Source: Hyposmocoma kahamanoa
Taxonomy: Eukaryota > Arthropoda > Insecta > Lepidoptera > Cosmopterigidae
Length of the DNA stretch: 64,000 nucleotides
Assembly (NCBI RefSeq): GCF_003589595.1
Contig: NW_020655740.1
Coordinates: 87,055-151,054, forward strand
Reading direction: 5' to 3'
Shown here in pieces: positions 23,401 through 33,200 of this stretch. Each line of letters opens with the position of its first letter. The first letter of the stretch is position 1. Position numbers and translations under genes: made by a program. The notes beneath the pieces are model-generated. The model ran no database searches and had not been told where the DNA came from. It saw only the letters and a program-made list of their open reading frames with translations.

Positions 23401-24000
23401 GCAACTTTAGGGCAGCACGGAGTAGCCCCCGTCTGACAATTGTCCGCGAATCAAAAGCACAATAGAGTAGAAACTGCGCGATTGCTTAAGATGTAACAAC
23501 GGTGTCAAAATCTGTCAAAAACAACTACAATAATAGACTCTAACAAAATGCAACGTGTCAATGATGTAGATTATGTGCTCCATTATCATTTAAACCATTA
23601 GACTCTCTTCCTAAAGAATTTACTTGGTAATGAAACTCAATCCATTTACTGAAGACGCGCATAAATCAACAATGTCAATGTCACAACGCTTGCAAATTCT
23701 AAAATATTGAGGTCGTGTTGGATCATTTTGAGTGTCGTGGTCAAACTGATTCAACAAGTTGGAAGTCACTCAAAGTTATCAGAATCTGAAACGTTGTGAA
23801 TTGGTCTCTGTTTATGGGGGATTTGTCTTAGTAACTAATTTAGAATTGTTGAACTATTGCCTCGAAAGTGTCAAATTTGATGAAAAACTTAAAATACAAA
23901 CAAAAAATCGAAGGAAAACGAAAAATGTCCGCAAATAAAAAGCTTGAAAAGTAAACAACAAAATTTATAAATTAATAAATTATAGCCCGTTAAAATAACT
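20430..24000. other. long stretch without a recognised gene
   Basis: AT-rich; only short uninformative frames (such as 22007-22321 minus and 23271-23465 plus). I cannot match any to a family. A (CCCT)n-like run lies at about 22686-22700. Confidence 0.4.
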
Positions 24001-24009
24001 AGAACTCAA

Positions 24010-24240
24010 GGGGTGACTCGGGAATTTCTACTCGAGAGGGATACCCGAGTAGAAGCCGACATAGGACGCCAAAGCTGCTGTATATGGCGGCCGAAGTCAG
24101 CAAATGGAACTGGCAATTTTCACTGGCTAGTTGAGTGCAGCCAAAGAACTAGTATATACCGTGAAAATGGTGGTAACTTCCGCCAGACGGGGCTAGGCGG
24201 ACACTGCCCCTCCCACCTAGGTAACTTTAGAATAGGTTGA
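24010..24240 (+). other. unexplained GC-rich segment with a hairpin
   Basis: Stands out from its AT-rich flanks. Contains a 9-bp stem TTCTACTCG / CGAGTAGAA with an 11-base loop (24028-24056). A 75-codon frame is open on the plus strand, but no protein or RNA family is recognised. Confidence 0.3.
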
Positions 24241-24554
24241 TCCCACAAAGTGCCATCAACAGTGCCTTGACCAGTTCGAAAACAATTTCCTTTGACGATG
24301 ATCCGATCTAGCCTCGCAGTAATTTCTGAAATTATTCACAAATTCTGAAAACGTGTGACTAAAACTTTTAAGCAAAACGAGAAGTTAATTTTGACCTTTC
24401 AAAAACGCGCGGGCAAGGCAATCCTTTGCCTTTGCAAGGAAATTCTTTGTTCTCGGCCACAGAATTACTTACCATTAGATGGGATTATGGTTAAAAGTTT
24501 AATTAATTAAAGAAAAAAGGCGACTGTGACCTCAAGATGGTCACACAACTCCCG

Positions 24555-24715
24555 TTCTCCATCCGACCGCCCGTCCGAAACAATTGGGGTGAAGAAAATA
24601 ATACTCGACAAAAAGATGCCTGATGCGAAAGAAGCTTCATACTTGGCATTGTGTTTAGATTTGGTCGAATATTACTTAATAATTATTTCGAACGGATGTC
24701 AGTAATCAGCTCAGA
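24555..24715. mobile_element. foldback MITE R, copy 1
   Basis: The left arm GTCCGAAACAATT ... ATACTCGACAAA mirrors the right arm TTTGGTCGAATATTACTTA ... TTCGAACGGATGTCAG. Same family as 41563-41757. Confidence 0.7.
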
Positions 24716-24719
24716 TGGA

Positions 24720-27150
24720 TTTGAACGATAAACCTATTCGTAATGAGAAAAGTTTAATTAAAAACTAAAACTATTTCAAATTTCAAGAGTGTTTGCTCCA
24801 GTAACGAGTTTATAGAGAAATAACGATTGAGCCTCGTTTGTTTCCCTTTTCAGTCTTATAATTAATAACCAAGCTTCCTTATAAAGTATGATAGATAGAT
24901 ATGAGAGACGAAAGAAAGTCAAAGAAAATAACGTACGATTATGATTTTTAAATGATTTTTTTTATAATGACAAATAATTCATTTAACTGTTTAATTTTCT
25001 CAATGACTAACACTAAATCTTATTTGACATTCTACCAACATGAGTACGATTAACCGGCTTTAAATAATGTATTTCAACGGTTCAAATCTACAATGTTTAT
25101 TATATTAATACAACTTTCTAATAATATTTCTTAAGCTTAATTTAAACTGTTAGATAATAATATTATGTACACTCTGAGACAGCTTTTAGAAAAATAGACT
25201 TACGACTGTGTTACGACATTTGCAAGTTAATAGTAATTTTTAATAAAATGCATCTTATAACTATAACGAAGAATGTACGTCCGAACAGAACATTACGGTT
25301 AAATTGTGCTAACTGTAATGCATATGCCTCAAATATGATACACTGTACACGACATAGGTGAAGCAACAAAGTGTTGAACCCTCTAGGGTAATTTACATTA
25401 ATAACCTAATAATAAAGCTTACCTAACAATTATTTTGAATTGCCTTAATTATTCATTTCCTAACATCATTTGATTTGTATTAGCACACAGAACTGTATAC
25501 TGGTAATTGAAGGTGTGCATACATTTTTTTTTATTATTATGTACCGATAATCACCGATTTAAATTTGATATCAAATGTAATAATTTGAGTTTAAATCGTA
25601 AATTATTAAACGCACTTATGGTTTATTCTATTCTTTTAATATTTTTTCAATGTTTTTATTTAATCCTAATATCTGTCTATGTACAGCATTTTTCGCGCTA
25701 TGGGAAAATATCGGGTTTTATTATGTAAGACCTAATTTAATGGAGAGTAAGTATTAAATTGTTCCCTTGAAACAAGTTGTCAATTACGCTACAATATCGC
25801 ATAGAATCTTATCAACGTAGTTATTTACAAGAAGGAGAAAATGTATAAGTGACTATGATAAATAACATTACTTATGTTAGGAGAATGGAAAAGGATATTA
25901 TAATATTATTAATGGGCAAACCTAGTCTATTTTTTTTTCGTTTTTTTTTCTTTTATACGCAAATTTTCCTTATGTATATCTTATGTAGGTAAGTACTTGT
26001 CTTGACTACCAACCGAATTATCATATTTTACATGTTAATGATTATAGAAATAGAGTTTATTGCTCTGACAGAATGCTCGTATATTACTTAGTTATACTAT
26101 GAAAAATATTTTTAACTACGTTTAATATATTAATTAAAATATGTATGCATGTAGCTATGATGTGGTTGTATTTACAGATTAAGACTTGACTTATTAAACT
26201 TACATATTTTTAATGCATATTTATGGAACACCTGTACCTCCCCTTGATGTTACTACTAATTTACGGTGAACCTCCAAAACTATTGTAGATGTTAAAACAC
26301 GAATTTTCGAGTTTAACCATAAACTCTAGTAACGTGTGCCCTATATATGAAAACGGGAAGATTCCCAACTGTACATGTGAGCTTAAATACAAATCTGCTG
26401 GAACTGCAACACCTTTTCATATATATACATTGTCTTATCGATTAAATATTTTGTAAATGTACGGGTACTATATTTCAAATATATACAGAACGGGGGCCTA
26501 GAGTTGGCAAAAATATTATTTATATTAACTATTTTAAAATTCTGTAACGCTTTCTGTCAGTAAACATTGGCGGTGCTAGAAGTCGACTGGCGTATCGCTA
26601 TTGGTGTTTTCCTAACGTTGCATCACAAGTGTAAGCGCCCCAGACACGTGCTGCGTAGAACTGAAGCAGCGTACGCCGCCAATGTAAACCGACTTTCAAA
26701 CTTCAACAAGATGAAACTTAACGCGCAACACTTATAAGTATTAATTTCTAACATTTGACTTGTTTTATAGGGAGTAAAGTTTGAATTCGTACCGGTATTT
26801 CCGTGTTTTTGTTTAAAAGCGGTCTCAAATAGGAGTTTCTGTTATCGATTGCTACAAACCAGGTGTACCAAATCTCCCTGATCGATAGGTATCACTAACA
26901 CTTAAAGTTTGAAATCGCTTTTATATTATTCGATGTTAACGATATCCTCGGCTATTGTTCTACCTATATCTGCAACCTCTTCAAGTATACTGCAGGACGA
27001 TATCCAGAAATTCTTGATCGTAAACGCCACTATCACAGTAAAGTCGAAATCAAGCGCACTTGGGAATGGTCGCATGCATATATTTACCAGTAATGTGAAT
27101 GCCGAGCTCAGAGCTGCATGTACTCGAGAGAGCTGCGGCATGGCCGAAGA
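24720..27150. other. AT-rich unique DNA; right part probably nab 3' UTR
   Basis: No convincing coding frame or recognised repeat. The part next to 27150 should be nab 3' UTR on the minus strand. Possible minus-strand poly(A) hexamers occur at several places (for example a TTTATT on the plus strand near 26055) but none is decisive. A short inverted pair ACATTGGCGG ... CCGCCAATGT at about 26566-26684 is the only structure noted. Confidence 0.4.
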
Positions 27151-27273
27151 TCAGTTGGAGTGATTACGAGCTGGGTGCGGAGGGTGCGGTGCGGCTTGAA
27201 GCGCGGGGTTGGCAACTGCGATGATATTGTCGCCGCGAGCAGCCACGACTTGAGGCCGGGATTCCTCTGCGTC
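27151..27273 (-). CDS. nab: nab terminal coding exon 6
   Basis: Acceptor ATATTTCAG| is at 27282-27274, phase 0 with exon 5. It encodes 40 residues beginning DAEESRPQVVAARGDNIIAV and ending HPARNHSN, then TGA at 27153-27151. The open frame, GC-rich codons and clean acceptor support a true terminal exon; the local GC content stands out against the flanks. The 3' UTR continues to lower coordinates; the poly(A) site was not located. Confidence 0.7.
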   Translation of the reverse strand, partial: DAEESRPQVVAARGDNIIAVANPALQAAPHPPHPARNHSN

Positions 27274-30200
27274 CTGAAATATGGTTTTATTTTTCTCATT
27301 CCAAAGCGTCTAACAATGTTTTTTTAAATTACTGTGAGAAATATTTGTGATGGATTGTTTTATGATACCCAGTGACGGGGCGAACTGGTGGAAAGCGACA
27401 CACCTGTCCATAAAAGTTGTAGTGCCATTCAGAGTTTTAAATTTCAAAGTTGACAAGTCTACATGGGACTGTAATTTTACAAGCACGCTTACCTTTCAAA
27501 ACCGGAATGCTGTATTGCTCGGATGAAATAGGAATTTGAAATGTTTTTTATATGCTACTACAATGAAAACACGGTCTGTTTAAGCTTTTTTCACGAATTC
27601 TAGATAGAATCAATCACAACATGAATAAATTCCAGTTATTATAACACAGCAATACAGTTAAAATAGTTGAACGATTGTTTTCATATTTACTAGTTGATTT
27701 TAACAAGGTAGCATTGTAAAGGCAAACAAAATTAAAAATGGCTAATTACACCGAGGTAGATATTGGTTTCCATCACACTACGTAATTCTTTCAACTCAAC
27801 TTAATTGACAAATTGAAATTGAAATAATCAACTTTAAACTTAATAGCTTGACACTTGATGCTGAAATCTGTAAATGTCCTACACACTATGACTTAGTGCC
27901 GAGACGTGGATGCTGGTATAGAAGCAGAATGAGAGTTGTACAAAGGGCCACGGAGTGAAGCATGCTGGGCATCCAACTTATAGATGGAGTTCCGAATTCC
28001 GAAATCCGAAGTCGAACTAAGGTCCAGGATATGGGGGATCTGATAACGAACTTAAAATGGAGCTGGGCAGGACAGATGGAGTAAAGCGATAACCGAATGG
28101 TGGCCAAGAAACAGTTGTAGAAACGTGAGACGTCCTGTAGCGAGATGGGTGGACGACGTCTGAATGGCCGAAACTACGGGAGGCCATACCCTGTGGGTGA
28201 AGTCGGAGTGTCGATGATAATGATGAAACGTGATAGCAACACATAACTTTTGTGATAAATTTGATACGATACAGTAATCAAATTAAAATTGCTGTCGCAA
28301 TCATTATCCATTCAGTATTTGAAGTAATATGATGAATAAATAAAATTAATAACAATATAATAGTAGCCTACCAAAGGTGGAGTACTGGTGCTGGAAAAGG
28401 AACACCTGGAAGCGTCATCGGCGTCGTCGCTCTCGGTCTTTACGCCCCACCAGCTGCTGGAGTTGTTGATACGACCTTCAGGACTGGTATGGACTCCATT
28501 GCCTGTGTCGTCTTCCTGAATGACATAAAAGTTTCCGTTATTTTTGGACCTGGAAAACTGTAGACTGATGAGCTTATTATCTATCTATCAACTTTTTCGT
28601 TCAAACTACCTGACTGAACCGAACGAAGGTTTTTACCTCTATTAAGAATACAGTTTCCGAACGTGTTACAATGAGTGACCGTCCTAGAAGTATGTACTTA
28701 TTATTCTTTATAACATTAATGTAATGTTTAGTCGACATTCAGGTTCATTCCTTTGGAGAGTCTCATGAATACGGTTGCATAGCCACGTGTTATAATAAAT
28801 GACGTTCTTGGAAGTATTTTTACGGTTTATGTAAATTCAAATAGGATCCATAAAAATGTCTACAGATTTTAGTCTTGAACAGTTTTGACACTTGTTCATA
28901 ACATGTTACTAATTGATCACTTGTTTGCATTTCTTAATTAACATTAACGAGTTAGCATTGCAAAAACAAACATAAAAATGTCTACTTCAACCAAAGCAGA
29001 TATTGGTTTCTATCACATTTCTTAATTCGTAATAATTTGACTGCAGCAAGCAAAGGCCTCATCTAAAATAACGAACTTTAAACTTGATAGCTTTAAGCTC
29101 GATACTGTATCCTGAAATCGGTAGATGTCCTACGGTGCCAAGACGACGCACAGAAGGCTGTGTGCAGACTGAGAGATGCACAAAGAACCATGAAGCGAGT
29201 CATATTGGACATGAAACTTATAGATCAAGGTCCAGAACGTAGAAAATCGGATGACCAACTTAAAATGAAGCTGCGCAGAACATATTGCGAGAGGTGGTGA
29301 AGAAATGGTACTAGAAACGTGGAAGGTTCAGCTACGAGATAGGTAGACAATATTGTCACAGTGGCAGGCCTTGGGTGGATGTGACTAGCGTAAGATTTTA
29401 ATGGTTAGCATAAACTGTAAATCATGAATTTCGAAAACATTGCGAAAATATGAACTCGCTCCAAAAGCGATTTTATTTACAAGTGTTTTAAGTCTATTTT
29501 GCATTCAGTAGCAACATCTTTCAATTTGGTGTAAGAGCGAGTAATAAAAACAAAATTGTTGAACTACATGTTTGTGAAATTGGCGCTAAAACGTAAGAGG
29601 CTTATTGCAGACATCACGACACTTTTGCAATACGACTTTCCTTAATTCCTTACAACAAGCTCCCATAGAGCTTTGATAGCCTAGTGACATGACTAAGTAG
29701 TCATGTGCAAACAATTTTTTTGTTTCAATGTGTACAAATAGCCTCGTGGTTTGTAGCGTCATAACTTTGTAGTAATAGGTCTAAATATACATATAATACA
29801 AAGTCATGTATACAAAATGCATGCATAGTATCTTATAAGATCTACTTACCGTCATTCTCAGGCCATACCTCTCAGCGTAAAGCATACAATTTCTACGGTG
29901 CATATGAAAGTGTTCCGTTCAGGCGTACGACAGAATGCATCAAGCTTACCTTGGCTAATAATGAAGTAGAAATATTATAAAGTGAGGATCGTGGACTGCC
30001 TTCGGGAAATAAAATAAAAAAAACATAATACATAATTAATGAAATAAAAAATTAGACTCATGCGCAGCGCAGGGTTTAAAAGGACCAATAGAAAGAACTT
30101 TTCCAACAAGACTTTGAAAATGAATACTAATTAGAGTAGTATCTTTGTTTTTTTTTCTGATATGTATTTTGATTTTAATGAAGTTATATATTTCAAAATA

Positions 30201-33200
30201 TTCCCTCACTTCTCAAGATGTATCCTTCGACGTGAGGTTGTTATTATATATAATTGTTAATTTAAGATTCCAGGCCGTGTTAGGTTAGTTATATAAAAAG
30301 TATGTTCCTATGTTAGAAAATGTTAGTATTTCCCATCCAATGCCCTAGATTTTTCAATAATAGTTTCATTAGATTCAAAGTTTAGTACAATTTTGCCCTT
30401 CCCAATCAAATATGTTCTTTCTTCGAAAGAGGCAGGCAAATGGCAAATGAAATTGTATTTGAGCGCTTTCTACCGAACAAAAAAGCGACTGTACTGGGTT
30501 GCTCTAAAAGGTGCTCATGATTTATCTATTATGTGAGATCTACATGAACGGGAGCAACCTGGCGTCGTCTCTTGCTTGGTGTAATGTCGTCCTCCTGCTC
30601 TTCACCGAGCGCTGCCGTTGGAGGTAATCTGGAAACGAATGAAATGCGATTTTAAAAATTGTGGTCGCGAATCGGGCACCCTTAGTGTAATTGTTAGCAA
30701 AGTATTTTGAACTTACCCATGTTTTGAATAGTGCAGCCCAGCCCGACGCACGAGTTGTCTGGCGAGAGGGAACAGCTCGTCCCGCCGCGCTAGAAGTGCT
30801 GGTACACAGCGGCATATCTGGGCAGCCGCCTCGTTCACCATCACCTGGGACACCCCAAAATTATCCACCAGAGTTCAAGGCTATAACCTATGATTGTTAA
30901 ATCTTTAGTGGTACATGTACTCACCTCGTGCAACGTTAAGGGCTTTTCCGGTTTTCGTTTGCAATCAAAACGCCCGTAAATCGCTGCGTATTTTCTGATC
31001 TCTTCCATCCTTCGAGGATCGGTTTCTGGCATCATCATCACGTGTTCCAGTTCTTTTGATGTTTTTCTCTTGGTGTTCTGTGGCTTGGGCTCTAGTTGCG
31101 GCATGTGTTTGACGAGCTTTTCTGCCGCTACTGTTAGTTTTTGAACGTGGACGTCCAAAAGTACAGGAGTCAAGACGGGGGAGGTCACAGACCCTGGACT
31201 AGAGCCAGCAGATGGCGGAAGTGCGCTTTGTGGGGAGAAAGGCCTGGATGCAGTGGAAGTCACTGGTGCGTTAGATGCTGGAGAAGTTGGCAGTACAATT
31301 TTGTTGAAATTTGAATGGCTATGAATAGGACTAGCGTTAGGAGCTGAGGTGTTAGAACAGCAGCTGTTGTTGTCTCCAGCTGGGGCCCCAGGAGACGGGC
31401 TGAACATTGATCTATTCTCCGGGGACGATATAGGTCTTGGTAGCACCGGTTGATTGACTGGCACGTTTACCAGTCTTTGGTTACACTGCATCCAGGGATG
31501 ATCAGTAGGGCACAGGTTCGGTACGATGGGTACCTGGAAGAGGGCGGGATTGTTCAGCCATTCTTGCAGTGCTTTTTGAAGCCGTCTAACGTGAAGGGGT
31601 TTTGACGCCATTCCGACGAGGGACATAATCTCTAAAAACTCCTCTTCGCCGGCGTCACATAGCTGCTGAACGTCGTCGCCGCCTATAACAAAGCATTAAT
31701 TCGATTTTACAATCTCATTTTACTTAATTTGGTTATTATATGATTCTCTGGTGAAATCACACCTTGACTATCGAAGTATGGAGTTTTGCTTCCAAAAGCA
31801 TTTAAAAACATTACAAATAGAACGAAACAATATTACCATTAGTTTCCCATTGCCATTATATGATCCAACCATAACCTTATATCAGAACCATATCAGAACA
31901 CAATATTAATGACATTTGTGATGTGTAAATAATTGATAAAAAAAAAATGTTCACAGATAAATCGACTCATCCGTAGAAGAAAGATATATGTGCAAGACTG
32001 CTTATTCTCAGAACACTGTCGTTTCGTTAGTTGTTCTTCGCTATGGATATCAGATCGACCTGTGTTCGATTTTATTTGTCAGAAACTAAATAAGCGATAA
32101 AAGTTCTTAAAACACCTATAAATAGGTCTTAGTTTGATTAACGAAGTTATGTATTTATCATATTTTCTCTGTATAATCACATCTGACTCTCTGTTCTTTG
32201 GATGAGTCGAAATTTTATTAAAAAAACTACATAAACTGCGGGCGAATTGTGGAAATAAAAAACTAATATTCGAAGGGGCTCAATGAAAAATTACCATTGA
32301 CTTACAAATAAATGGACGACGGGTCTAATACAAAAAGTACGAAAAAAATGTCCCAAGTCAATCTATTTAAACGTAGTGACATTTCAAGGAATATGAAAAG
32401 CTAAAACGTTGAATTTAAATTGTAATGTCATCGCAGCACTGTCTAATTTTGCTTGCTTCGCTGTCAGTCGAACAAACGAAGACAAGAGCGTGAATGACGC
32501 TCTGTATACGATTTTAACGCCCTGTAAGTTCGGATACTTTTTAGCGTGGGCCCGACGTCCATATAATTGTAAGTCAATGAAAATTACCGAAAGTTATATG
32601 GAAATACAGTCATTCCAGTTAGGAACAAGGAACTGAAAATTCCACATTACGAGGAATTTCTCACAATTTTGGTGTTTTTAGTTTGATTGTTTTTTTTTTA
32701 TAATATCAAATGACGGAACAAACGAGACGTGCGCGTGATGGTAAGCTCCACGCCAGTCTATATGTAATATACAATACTTAGTTAGGCACTTGTTTTTTTT
32801 TTCTTATTATACTAGAACACCAAATGTTATTTGTATACCTTCATTTGGATATTTTGTCAACACGTGCTCTCTGTAAAAATTTATGATGCCTTGTATTTCT
32901 CGCTAAGTGATTTATATTATTTTGAGAAATATAGTTATTTTTGATATAAGTGCGGAAAGTTAGTCATTATTCACGAGTCTCGAGGCTTCTTGGCCCGAGC
33001 CAGAGGCGAGGGTCAAGACGCGAGACAAGTGAAAATGACAAATCCGCACGTGTATCAAACGACGTTTTTTAATACATTTGCGAAAAAACTACATTGAAAG
33101 TAAAATAAAACAGTATTTAAACAAAACTCATTTTCTGCTAGTAAATTAAAATAATGAAATACAACCACTGCAACCATTAGTTAAAAGTCTATGGAAATCT

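Noticed and set aside
26563..26690. Short inverted pair ACATTGGCGG ... CCGCCAATGT as a small MITE
   Set aside because: Only 10 bp of inversion, no target duplication and no second copy.
30540..30815. 91-codon minus ORF spanning nab exons 3-4
   Set aside because: A shifted frame reading through the intron; the correct NAB frame uses the splice sites at 30717 and 30628.
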